Source of the DNA: JAOPZW01 sp036379935
Lineage (GTDB): Bacteria > Actinomycetota > Thermoleophilia > Solirubrobacterales > Solirubrobacteraceae
Reading direction: 5' to 3'
DNA length: 64,000 bases
NCBI GenBank assembly: GCA_036379935.1
Contig: DASVFT010000166.1
Location: forward strand, 1-64,000
Below, piece after piece: positions 41,997 to 53,350 of this stretch. Each line of letters opens with the position of its first letter. Within the stretch, counting starts at the first letter, position 1. The notes under the pieces were generated by a model that saw only the letters and a program-made list of their open reading frames with translations, ran no database searches and was not told the DNA's origin. The position numbers and the translations under genes were made by a program.

Positions 41997-43736
41997 ATGC
42001 GCTTCGGGCTCTTCTACGAGCACCAGATCCCCCGTCCGTGGGGCGACGACGGCGAGCACCGCCTCATCCAGCACGCGCTCGAGCAGGTCGAGATCGCCGA
42101 TCGCATGGGCTTCGACTACGTCTGGGAGGTCGAGCACCACTTCCTCGAGGAGTACTCGCACTCCAGTGCCTCGGGCGTGTTCCTGGGCGCCGCCTCGCAG
42201 CGGACGAAGCGCATCCGCCTGGGTCTCGGGATCCTGCCGCTCCCGACCGGGTACCAGCATCCCGCGCGCGTGGCCGAGACCGCGGCCATGCTCGACCTAG
42301 TGTCGGGTGGGCGCGTCGAGCTCGGCACCGGCGAGACGTCCAGCGGCGCCGAGCTCGAGGGCTTCGGCGTCGACCGCGAGACCAAGCGCGCGCAATGGGA
42401 GGAGATGCTCCCGGTCGTCGCGCGGATGATGGTCGAGGAGCCGTTCGCCGGCGTCGACGGTCGCTTCCTGCGGATGCCGCCGCGCAACGTCGTGCCCAAG
42501 CCGCTGCAGAAGCCGCACCCGCCGCTGTGGGTGGCGTGCTCGCGGCGCGAGACGATCCGCCTGGCCGCCGAGAAGGGCATCGGCGCCCTGAGCTTCTCCT
42601 TCGTCGAGCCCGAGGAGGCCAAGGCGTGGGTCGACGAGTACCGCGCGATCGTCGCCAGCGAGCGCTGCGTCCCCGGCGGCTTCGCCGTCAACCCCCAGGT
42701 CGCCGTGGTGCTGCCGATGATGTGCGCTCCCGACGAGGCGCAGGCCATCGAGCGCGGCATCGACGGCGCGCACTTCTTCGGCTACTCGCTGGCGCACTAC
42801 TACGTCTTCGGCGACCACCGTCCGGGGCGCACGAACATCTACGAGGAGTTCCTCGCCCGCCGCGACGAGGTCGGCTTCGCGCGCTCCATCATCACCGACG
42901 GCGGCGCGCCGCTGGGGGTGCGCGTGCTGCAGCAGGGGCTGGGCTCGCTACGCGGCGCGATCGGCTCGCCCGCACAAGTGCGCGACCTGTGCCGCCGCTA
43001 CGAGGAGGCGGGCGTCGACCAGGTCGTCTTCGTCATGCAGGCGGGCCGCAACCGCCACGCGCACATCTGCGAGTCGATCGAGCTCTTCGCCGCCGAGGTG
43101 ATGCCCGAGTTCGCCGAGCGCGCCGACGCGGCCGACGCGGCGCGCGCCGAGCGCTTCGGCGCGGCCATCGAAGCCGCCCTCGCGCGCCGCGAGCCGCCGC
43201 GCGCGAGCGACCCCGACTACGCGATCGTGCCGACCGCGTCCGGGCCGCCGGCCGAGTCCGGGCTCGCGCGGGCGACCGCCAACGGCCGCCCGCGCCTCGC
43301 CGCCGTCCAGGGACTGCTGACCGACCAGGGCGAGCGCGCCTTCCGGGCCTTCGTGCGACGCTCCGACGACCTGCGCCTGGAGCGCACGGTCGGCACCCAG
43401 CGCGGGCTGAGGGTCGTCTTCGGCGCGATGGCGCAGGCCTTCGAGCCCGACAAGGCCGGCGGCTTCGTCGGCGAGCTGCAGTACGAGCTCACGCGCGCGG
43501 ACGGGGAGGTCATCAGCTGGACGCTCTCGCTCGACGCCCGGCGCGCCCGCGCGCGACCCGGGGCCGCCGGCGCCCCCGCGCTGACGCTCAAGGTCGGGCT
43601 GGCCGACTTCGTGCGCCTCGCCGGCCGCGACCTCGATCCCGGCAAGGCGCTGCTGACCGGGCGGATCGACATGGAGGGCGACCTCGCGCTGGCGGCGCGG
43701 CTGGGCGAGATGTTCGGCCAGCCGAGCGCGCTGTAG
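41997..43736 (+). CDS. luciferase-like flavin monooxygenase fused to an SCP2 domain
   Basis: 579 residues. Residues 1-370 are a luciferase-like (LLM) TIM barrel (MRFGLFYEHQIPRPWG, LEQVEIADRMGFDYVWEVEH, GRVELGTGETSSGAELEGFG). Residues about 430-579 are an SCP2 lipid-binding domain (GLLTDQGERAFRAFV, GRIDMEGDLALAARLGEMF). LLM enzymes use FMNH2 or F420; SCP2 may present a hydrophobic substrate. A linear arrangement of both in one protein suggests oxidation of a lipid-like compound. Coupled (TAGTG) to the phosphodiesterase gene. Confidence 0.85.
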   Translation: MRFGLFYEHQIPRPWGDDGEHRLIQHALEQVEIADRMGFDYVWEVEHHFLEEYSHSSASGVFLGAASQRTKRIRLGLGILPLPTGYQHPARVAETAAMLDLVSGGRVELGTGETSSGAELEGFGVDRETKRAQWEEMLPVVARMMVEEPFAGVDGRFLRMPPRNVVPKPLQKPHPPLWVACSRRETIRLAAEKGIGALSFSFVEPEEAKAWVDEYRAIVASERCVPGGFAVNPQVAVVLPMMCAPDEAQAIERGIDGAHFFGYSLAHYYVFGDHRPGRTNIYEEFLARRDEVGFARSIITDGGAPLGVRVLQQGLGSLRGAIGSPAQVRDLCRRYEEAGVDQVVFVMQAGRNRHAHICESIELFAAEVMPEFAERADAADAARAERFGAAIEAALARREPPRASDPDYAIVPTASGPPAESGLARATANGRPRLAAVQGLLTDQGERAFRAFVRRSDDLRLERTVGTQRGLRVVFGAMAQAFEPDKAGGFVGELQYELTRADGEVISWTLSLDARRARARPGAAGAPALTLKVGLADFVRLAGRDLDPGKALLTGRIDMEGDLALAARLGEMFGQPSAL

Positions 43737-44917
43737 TGGTCGTCCCGCGCTACGACGAGGGCGGGTTCGCGGCCCTGCCGGCGACGGTGGCGCGGCTGCT
43801 GGGCGTGGGGGAGGGCGGTGTGGCGCTCGAGGGCCTGCCGGTGCCCGCGCGCCGCGTCGTGCTCGTACTGCTCGACGCGTTCGGCTGGCCCTTCTTCACC
43901 CGCCACGGTGACCATCCGCTGCTGCGCCGCCTCGACGTGGTGGCGCGGCTGACGACCCAGTTCCCGGCCACGACGACCGCGCACATCACGACGCTGCACA
44001 GCGGGCTGGGAGTGGGCGAGCACGGGCTGTACGAGTGGAACGTCTACGACCCCGCGCTCGACGCGCTCGTCACGCCGCTGCTGTTCTCGTTCGCCGGCGA
44101 CGGCGCGCGCGACACGCTGCTGCGCGCGGGCGTCGACCCGACGGTCGTGCTGCCGTCGCCGACGACCTTCCACGAGCGCCTGGGCGCGGCCGGCGTGGCC
44201 TCGCACGTCTTCGAGCCCGCCGCCTTCGCCCCCTCGACCTACGACGGCGTGCTGGCGCGCGGCGCGCACATCCACCCGATGGCCGACCTGCCCTCGGGGC
44301 TCGTCGAGCTGGCGGCCACGCTGCGCGCGGCCGAGGCGCCGGCCTACGCCTACGTGTACTGGGACGAGCTCGACACCACCGGCCACCTGCGGGGCCCTTC
44401 GTCGCGCGAGTTCGCGGCCGTGGCGGAGCGCTGCCTCGACGCCCTCGACGTTGGCCTGCGCGCGCTGCCCGAGGGGACCGTGGTCCTCCTGGCCGCCGAT
44501 CACGGGCAGGTGGACGTCGACCCGGCCACCACCGTCTACGTCAACGAGGCGTGGCCGCAGCTGCCGGGGCTGCTGGCGCACGGGGCCGGTGGTCGTGTCC
44601 TCGCGCCCGCCGGCTCCGCGCGCGACCTCTTCCTGCACTGCCGTCCCGGCACGGTCGACGAGGTCGCCGGCGGCCTCGCTCGCCTGCTCGGCGAGCGCGC
44701 CACCGTGCACCGGGTCGCCGACCTCGTCGCCGCCGGGTGGTTCGGTCCCGTCGGCGAGCGCCTGCGCGCGCGGCTACCCGACCTCTGCGTGCTCCCCGCG
44801 CCCGGCGAGACCGTCTGGTGGCGCGAGCGCCACCGCTTCGACATGCGCTTCCTCGGCCACCACGGCGGGCTGTCAGACGACGAGGCGCGGACCCAGGTGG
44901 CCGCCCTCGTCGTCTGA
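43736..44917 (+). CDS. alkaline-phosphatase-fold phosphodiesterase/nucleotide pyrophosphatase
   Basis: 393 residues from GTG 43736, which overlaps the previous stop. Metal-site segments: VLLDAFGWPFF, PATTTAHITTLHSG with the Thr nucleophile, YWDELDTTGHL, AADHGQVDVD and LGHHGGLSDDE. No signal peptide, so probably cytoplasmic. The substrate could be a phosphodiester or pyrophosphate. Coupling to the LLM-SCP2 gene hints at a shared phospholipid-like substrate, which is a guess. Confidence 0.85.
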   Translation: MVVPRYDEGGFAALPATVARLLGVGEGGVALEGLPVPARRVVLVLLDAFGWPFFTRHGDHPLLRRLDVVARLTTQFPATTTAHITTLHSGLGVGEHGLYEWNVYDPALDALVTPLLFSFAGDGARDTLLRAGVDPTVVLPSPTTFHERLGAAGVASHVFEPAAFAPSTYDGVLARGAHIHPMADLPSGLVELAATLRAAEAPAYAYVYWDELDTTGHLRGPSSREFAAVAERCLDALDVGLRALPEGTVVLLAADHGQVDVDPATTVYVNEAWPQLPGLLAHGAGGRVLAPAGSARDLFLHCRPGTVDEVAGGLARLLGERATVHRVADLVAAGWFGPVGERLRARLPDLCVLPAPGETVWWRERHRFDMRFLGHHGGLSDDEARTQVAALVV

Positions 44918-44943
44918 TCGCGCCGGCCCCCCAGCGGCGAGCC

Positions 44944-45522
44944 TCAGCTTCCGTCGAACGGCTTGACGAGCGGGTTGAAGCTCGCGAAGAGCCCGGACGG
45001 GTTCGGGTACCACAGCCAGACGTGCATCGTCACGAGATCCGGGTGCCAGAAGCCGAACTTGGCGCCGGTCTTGCGGTTCTTGGGCTTGCACTTGTCCTGC
45101 GTGGCGGCGAACACGAAGGTCCCGTCCGCGTAGTGGCAGGCCGCTCCGAACGAGCCGTAGCGCGCGCCGGGAAGCGGCGGCGTGACCGGCTTCTTCGGGA
45201 AGACCCATTCGAGGGCTGCGAGCTGCCAGCCGCGTCCACGGCGCTCGTAGACGAGGATCGGCGGGCGCCGCACGTCGAACGCCTGGATCGTCGGGTTCAT
45301 GTAGTGGTAGCCCATGCTCGGGATCATCCGGGTGATGATCTGATAGCCGTCGGCTCGCGCGCGGCCGAGGCTCGTGGCGTACTTGCCGGTCGCGAGCCGC
45401 GCCGCCGCGAGCTGGTCGGCCAGGGCCGAGCGCCCAGCGGGAGGCTTCGCGGTGGCCACGATGCCGACCCCCAGCGCGAGGGCCAGGGCGATCGCCATCG
45501 ACAACAGTGCACGCTTGGACAT
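44944..45522 (-). CDS. secreted protein of unknown function
   Basis: 192 residues. Signal peptide MSKRALLSMAIALALALGVG. The mature part has ATSLGRARADGYQIITRMIP, GYHYMNPTIQAFD, CHYADGTFVFAA and GFWHPDLVTMHVWLWYPNP, with conserved-looking His, Trp and Tyr residues. RBS AAAGGGGAG. Family not recognised; an exported binding protein or enzyme is possible. Divergent from imuB. Confidence 0.7.
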   Translation of the reverse strand: MSKRALLSMAIALALALGVGIVATAKPPAGRSALADQLAAARLATGKYATSLGRARADGYQIITRMIPSMGYHYMNPTIQAFDVRRPPILVYERRGRGWQLAALEWVFPKKPVTPPLPGARYGSFGAACHYADGTFVFAATQDKCKPKNRKTGAKFGFWHPDLVTMHVWLWYPNPSGLFASFNPLVKPFDGS

Positions 45523-45644
45523 CTGCTCCCCTTTCGTCGGTGGCGGCCACGCTACGAGCGCCCGGCGAGGAGCACATCGGGCAAGCGACCCATCTTTTCC
45601 GGCGCCGATACCTAGTTTGGGCTTGCCTCGACAGAGAACCGATG

Positions 45645-45658
45645 CGAACATGTGTTCG
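45645..45658 (+). promoter_or_regulatory. LexA (SOS) box overlapping the imuB start
   Basis: CGAACATGTGTTCG. Its last base is the first base of the GTG at 45658. The same 14 bases with the same left flank ATG recur at dnaE2. Confidence 0.88.
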
Positions 45659-46848
45659 TGTCTTCTGTCGTCTGCGTCCTGCTGCCGCGCTTCGAGCTCG
45701 CCGTCGCCGCCGGCTCGCGCGCGGCGCTCCTGAAGGCACCCGCCGCGCTGGCTCCCGAGCCCGGCCGCGAGCAGTTCGTAGGGGAGGTCTCGGCGGCGGC
45801 GCAGGCGTTCGGCATCCATCCGGGCATGCGGATGGGGGAGGCGCTGGCGCGCTGCCCGCGGCTGGCTCTGGTCCCGCCCGACCCGGTGGGAGTAGCCGAG
45901 GTCTGGGAGCGGATCCTCGCCCGCCTGGAGGCGACGGGTGCGCTGGTGGAGCCGGGGCGCCCCGGCCTGGCCTGCTTCGAGGCCCGCGGCCTGCGGCGCT
46001 TGCACGGCGGCTCGCTGGACGGGGTGCTGGGCGCCGTGCGCGAGGCGCTGCGCCGCGCCACCGTGGCGCGCCTCGGCGCCGGTCCCTCGCGCTTCTGCGC
46101 GGTCGTCGCCGCCGCGGCGCGCGCCCGCGCGCGCCGCCCGGGCTTCGTCGGCGGCGCCGGCGATCTGGCCGCTCAGCCCGTCGCGCTGCTGCGCCATCGC
46201 CCCGAGCTGGCGGCGCTGCCGCAGGAGCTCGAGCGCCTGGGGATCGTCACGCTCGGTGCCCTGGCCGCCCTGCCGCGCGATGCGATGGCCGACCGCTTCG
46301 GTCGTCCCGGGCTGCTGGCCCACGATCTCGCCTGCGGGCGCGACACGCCGCTGCGTCCGCGCCGTCCCGGCGAGGTGCTCGAGGAGGTCCTCGAGCTCGA
46401 GGAGTCCTCCTCGGGGGCTGCGCTCGAGCGCGCGCTCGGCCTGCTGATCGATCGCCTGCTGGCCCGCCGCGAGCGCGACGGGCGCACGCTGCGCGCCGTC
46501 GTGCTCGGCGCGGCGCTGGTCGAGGGCGGCACGTGGCGCGAGCGTGTCGTGTTCCGCGAGCCCCTGGCCGACGCCGGGCGCATGCGCCTCGTCCTCGGCC
46601 AGCGCCTGGCGCTGCTGCCGGCGCCGGCCGAGAGCGTGCGCCTGTCCGTCGAGCGCTTCGGTCCGCCGCATCCCGCGGGCGCGGCGCTCTTCGACGACGG
46701 TCGCGCCCGTCGACAGGCGCGCCTGCGCGAGGCCATCCACCAGACGCGAGCGGCGGCCGGCCCCGAGGCCGCGCTGCGCATCCTGGCCGTCGATCCCGAC
46801 TCGCGGGTCCCCGAGCGCCGCGCCGTGCTGACGCCCTTCGAGGTGTGA
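45658..46848 (+). CDS. imuB: ImuB, inactive Y-family polymerase of the SOS mutasome
   Basis: About 396 residues from GTG 45658; GTG 45652 inside the LexA box is an in-frame alternative. Y-family layout is recognisable (REQFVGEVSAAAQAFGIHPG, RMGEALARCPRL, LERLGIVTLGALAALPRDAM, RFGRPGLLAHDLACG). The polymerase acidic residues are replaced: the N-terminus reads VCVLLPRFELAVA instead of a DxD site. ImuB is the adaptor linking DnaE2 to the clamp in damage-induced mutagenesis. No imuA neighbour. Confidence 0.9.
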   Translation: MSSVVCVLLPRFELAVAAGSRAALLKAPAALAPEPGREQFVGEVSAAAQAFGIHPGMRMGEALARCPRLALVPPDPVGVAEVWERILARLEATGALVEPGRPGLACFEARGLRRLHGGSLDGVLGAVREALRRATVARLGAGPSRFCAVVAAAARARARRPGFVGGAGDLAAQPVALLRHRPELAALPQELERLGIVTLGALAALPRDAMADRFGRPGLLAHDLACGRDTPLRPRRPGEVLEEVLELEESSSGAALERALGLLIDRLLARRERDGRTLRAVVLGAALVEGGTWRERVVFREPLADAGRMRLVLGQRLALLPAPAESVRLSVERFGPPHPAGAALFDDGRARRQARLREAIHQTRAAAGPEAALRILAVDPDSRVPERRAVLTPFEV

Positions 46849-46934
46849 TGTTGCGCCGCTCCGCGAGGCCGCCCCGCCGGGCGAGGCCGCCCCGCCGGGC
46901 GAGGCCGCCCCGCTCCGCGCCCGGCGCCCCATGA
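46848..46934 (+). CDS. tiny Arg/Pro-repeat ORF bridging imuB and DUF6504
   Basis: 28 codons. ATG overlaps the imuB stop (TGATG) and the stop overlaps the next start (ATGA). The product is a repeat of R-P-P-R-R-A type residues made by three 18-bp direct repeats. It may be a coupling device rather than a functional peptide. Confidence 0.4.
   Translation: MLRRSARPPRRARPPRRARPPRSAPGAP
46863..46916. repeat. three tandem 18-bp repeats between imuB and DUF6504
   Basis: GCGAGGCCGCCCCGCCGG at 46863-46880 and 46881-46898, and a copy with 2 changes at 46899-46916. The length keeps the 28-codon ORF in frame. Confidence 0.8.
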
Positions 46935-47176
46935 GCCCCGGCGCCCGCCGCCTCGGCGTCCCGCGCCCCGCGGCCGTGCTGGCCGGTCCCGGGGGCCGGC
47001 CGCTGTCGGTCGACCGCCACGAGGTCGTCGCCGTGCGCGAGTCGTGGCTCATCGAGGATCGCTGGTGGACCGACCGGCCGCTGCGACGGCGCTACTGGGA
47101 GGTGGTCACCGTCGACGGCCGCGACCTCGTCGTCTTCCGCGAGCTCACCGAGGGTCGCTGGTACCGGCACCGCTGA
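46931..47176 (+). CDS. DUF6504 family small protein
   Basis: 81 residues. LSVDRHEVVAVRESWLIEDR, WWTDRPLRRRYWEVVTVDGR and VFRELTEGRWYRH match the short protein regularly encoded beside imuB/dnaE2 in actinobacteria. Function unknown; presumably SOS-induced with imuB through the coupled reading frames. Confidence 0.8.
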   Translation: MSPGARRLGVPRPAAVLAGPGGRPLSVDRHEVVAVRESWLIEDRWWTDRPLRRRYWEVVTVDGRDLVVFRELTEGRWYRHR

Positions 47177-47246
47177 CGCAGCGCGTGCGCAGTCTTGTCA
47201 CAGCCGAGCGGTTGTCCCGTGACGCGGCTCCCGCCACCGTACCCGG

Positions 47247-48518
47247 GTGCCCCCACAACGCTCCCCGGGACCGTCCGATCGCGGCCAGGCCGGCGTCGAC
47301 TACGTCACCCTCGTCCTGGTCGTGGTCGCGGCCCTGGGAGCGGTGGCGCTCGTCGCCGACGCGTCCGGGGTCCCGCGGGCGGTCCACCATCAACTGCTGC
47401 GCGCGCTGTGCGTGACGCGCGGCGGTGAGTGCGAGCAGGACCGGGCGCCGTGCCCGGTCGCCACCGACCGCCGCGACGACGCCATCGGCGCGAGGATCCT
47501 CGTCTTCCGCCTCGGCCAGGACAAGACGGTCGTCCGCGAGGAGCGCTCCGACGGCAGCATCGCCGTCACCGTGGCGTACGGGCGCGAGGCGGGGCTGGAG
47601 GTCGCCGATGGCGTGCGCCTGGCGGTGTCGCTCGGGCACGGTGGCATCGGGCTCGGCGGCGAGCTCACCGCCTCGGCCGTCGCCACGCGGGAGCACGGCT
47701 ACACGTGGCTGCTGCACGATCCGCGCGCCGCCGACGCGATCGTGGACCGGCTCGGGGCCTCGCTCGGCGAGCTCGAGCGCCTCGTCGCCGCGGGGAGGAT
47801 GCCCGCGCCGACCCAGCGCTACGGGCAGGGCGGGCTCTCGGTCACGGGTCAGGCGTCGCGCGGGGGCGAGCACGGGGGCGTGCTCGCCCTGTCGTCGCAG
47901 GACGTAGCGGGGTCGCGAATCGACATGCAGACCGGGCGACGGACGGCCTACGTGCAGCGCACGGTCGAGGGGTCGCTGTCGCTGACCGGCGCGGGCGGTG
48001 GCCTCACGGGCGCGCGCCGCGCGCGCGAGCGCTACGCCGTCACCTACGACCGCCGGGGGCGCCCGGTCGACCTCATGGTGATGAGCGCCGGCCGGTACCG
48101 CGCCTCGATCGACCTGCCAGCGCGCCTGCAGCCCGCCGTCGGGCTGCAGTCCGTCCCCACGGGCCACGCGCGCACCTACGTCGAGGAGACGCACCTCGAC
48201 CTCACCGATCCCGAGAGCCTGCGCGTGGCGGCCGCCTTCCTTCACCAGGTGAGCCATCCTCGCGCGGTGAGCGTCGGGCCGCCGGCGGCGGTGACCGACG
48301 CCCTGCGCCGCCGCCTCGACGCCGCGGGAGTCGTGCACGCGCGCACGTACGACGCCGACGAGCGCCGCTACGGCGTCGCGGGCGCGGTGAGCGTCAAGGG
48401 CATCCGGATCGGAGGCGAGCTCTCCCGCACGCTCGAGGCCAGCCACCTCGTCGCCGCCACCACCCGCGGCCTCGACGGCGTGTGGCGTAAGCGCGCGGAC
48501 TGCCTTGCGCGGGCGTAG
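47247..48518 (+). CDS. large protein with a Flp/Tad-pilin-like N-terminus
   Basis: 423 residues from GTG 47247. DRGQAGVDYVTLVLVVVAAL resembles a class III prepilin signal, a basic start and a Gly before a hydrophobic helix with an acidic residue (Asp instead of the usual Glu). The long remaining domain (GREAGLEVADGVRLAVSLGH, GGGLTGARRARERYAVTYDR) is not recognised; one Cys-rich segment (LCVTRGGECEQDRAPC) follows the helix. It looks unrelated to DNA repair and interrupts the SOS cassette. Could be a pilus-associated adhesin. Confidence 0.6.
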   Translation: MPPQRSPGPSDRGQAGVDYVTLVLVVVAALGAVALVADASGVPRAVHHQLLRALCVTRGGECEQDRAPCPVATDRRDDAIGARILVFRLGQDKTVVREERSDGSIAVTVAYGREAGLEVADGVRLAVSLGHGGIGLGGELTASAVATREHGYTWLLHDPRAADAIVDRLGASLGELERLVAAGRMPAPTQRYGQGGLSVTGQASRGGEHGGVLALSSQDVAGSRIDMQTGRRTAYVQRTVEGSLSLTGAGGGLTGARRARERYAVTYDRRGRPVDLMVMSAGRYRASIDLPARLQPAVGLQSVPTGHARTYVEETHLDLTDPESLRVAAAFLHQVSHPRAVSVGPPAAVTDALRRRLDAAGVVHARTYDADERRYGVAGAVSVKGIRIGGELSRTLEASHLVAATTRGLDGVWRKRADCLARA

Positions 48519-48558
48519 GTGCCCTGCCTCGTCATGAGGGGTACCGTCCTTGAGCACG

Positions 48559-48855
48559 ATGCCCGAGTACCGCGCCTGGATCACGATCCCGGGCTTGCCG
48601 ATCGAACCTGACGACGCGTCGCTTGCGTTGCATCGGACGCTTGATCGCGATCACGGTGAGCTGGGTCCGATCCTGGGCGGGGACGCGAGAGGGGTGCAGG
48701 TTGTCCTCTCCACAACCGCCTCGGATCCGGCGGCGGCCGCCGGAGAGCTTCATGCCGCGGTGGTCGATAGCTTGCGCATCGCGGGTCTCGAGCATCTCTA
48801 CCCGTCGGCGATCGAGCTGGAGGTCGTCGACGAGCACACCTCGGCCGTGGCGTAG
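48559..48855 (+). CDS. small protein of unknown function
   Basis: 98 residues from ATG 48559; TTG 48550 is possible. AWITIPGLPIEPDDASLALH and DRDHGELGPILGGDARGVQV form an alpha/beta-like soluble sequence. No family recognised. Third-base composition is slightly lower in GC than neighbours, with runs such as CTTGCGTTGCATCGG. Confidence 0.5.
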   Translation: MPEYRAWITIPGLPIEPDDASLALHRTLDRDHGELGPILGGDARGVQVVLSTTASDPAAAAGELHAAVVDSLRIAGLEHLYPSAIELEVVDEHTSAVA

Positions 48856-48883
48856 CGAAGCGGGGCTCCGTCTTCGCCACATG

Positions 48884-48897
48884 CGAACATGTGTTCG
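48884..48897 (+). promoter_or_regulatory. LexA (SOS) box at the dnaE2 start
   Basis: CGAACATGTGTTCG, identical to the imuB box, ending 1 base before GTG 48899. Confidence 0.9.
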
Positions 48898-48898
48898 C

Positions 48899-52564
<3,666 letters not shown>

Positions 52565-52610
52565 GGGCGTCGGCGGCGTACCGGGAGGCCGACAGGTATG
52601 TTCCCGCGCG

Positions 52611-53111
52611 ATGATCGCCGCGCTCGTCTTCGTGCTCGCCTTCGTCGTCCTCGGGCTCTCCGTCGTCTTCTTCGCGTTCAGCGGCGGGCCTCGCGGCGCC
52701 CATGAACGCAGGGCGGGGCCGTCGCGCGCGAGCCGGCGCGCCGTGGTGGCGGGAACCGTGATGATCGTCCTTGGGCTCGGGGTCGCGGTGCCGCTGGCCG
52801 TCGCCGTGGTCAACGGCAACGACCACGCCAAGAGCGCGCCGGGTGGCGTCGAGCTCACCGCGGCGGAGGTCCACGGCCGAGCCATCTTCGCCAGGTACTG
52901 CTCGACCTGCCACACGCTCAAGGCGTCGAACGCCGTGGGCAAGGTCGGGCCCAACCTCGATGTGCTGCACCCGCCCAAGGTCCTCGTCCTCGACGCCATC
53001 AAGAAGGGGCGGGCGCAGGGCCGCGGCCAGATGCCGCCGGGCCTGGTGGACGGCCAGGATGCCCAGGACGTGGCGGCCTACGTCGCCAAGGTCGCCGGCC
53101 GCGCCGATTAG
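52611..53111 (+). CDS. membrane-anchored cytochrome c
   Basis: 166 residues. Two N-terminal spans (about 3-22 and 44-67), then a class I cytochrome c domain with CSTCH at 97-101 and axial Met in GQMPPGLVDG. The heme domain faces outside. An electron carrier, perhaps to a terminal oxidase. Ends before a riboswitch-controlled gene. Confidence 0.88.
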   Translation: MIAALVFVLAFVVLGLSVVFFAFSGGPRGAHERRAGPSRASRRAVVAGTVMIVLGLGVAVPLAVAVVNGNDHAKSAPGGVELTAAEVHGRAIFARYCSTCHTLKASNAVGKVGPNLDVLHPPKVLVLDAIKKGRAQGRGQMPPGLVDGQDAQDVAAYVAKVAGRAD

Positions 53112-53143
53112 GCGCGGCCCCGCATCGACCGAAAAAACCCGCC

Positions 53144-53172
53144 CTGACGGGTGGGGGTGCCGCTGCTAGAGT
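53144..53172 (+). promoter_or_regulatory. promoter of the riboswitch transcript
   Basis: CTGACG (53144-53149), 17-base spacer and TAGAGT (53167-53172). The start at about 53179 coincides with the beginning of the conserved riboswitch. Confidence 0.6.
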
Positions 53173-53178
53173 GCCGGC

Positions 53179-53333
53179 CGTCAAGACCGCTGAGTTCTCC
53201 AGCTCCACCCGCACTCGTTGCGGGAGAGGTGGGGAAACGGGGGACCCAGAGTTGGGGCGAATCGTGTCGTCCGGCACGTAGCGCAAGCTCTTTCAGCGCG
53301 AGCCCGTCAGCTAACCCCGTAAGCACACGAAAG
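53179..53333 (+). ncRNA. ydaO/yuaA-type c-di-AMP riboswitch
   Basis: Conserved ydaO elements occur in order: CCGCTGAGTTCTCC, GGGGAAACGGGGGACCCA, TTGGGGCGAATC, GTAGCGCAAG, then AGCCCGTCAGCTAACCCCGTAAGC. This is the class that binds cyclic di-AMP and turns genes off at high ligand. In actinobacteria it usually precedes cell-wall hydrolase or potassium genes. The next gene starts 18 bases downstream, so control is likely over translation or early termination. Confidence 0.88.
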
Positions 53334-53350
53334 AGGACGACGACAGAGGC

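Noticed and set aside
46863..46916. CRISPR-like repeats
   Set aside because: Units are directly adjacent with no spacers. The same holds for the 24-, 26-, 42- and 57-bp arrays.
53132..53152. Minus-strand intrinsic terminator (ACCCG hairpin with T-run)
   Set aside because: No minus-strand gene lies upstream of it, the stem is only 5 bp, and it overlaps the plus-strand -35.
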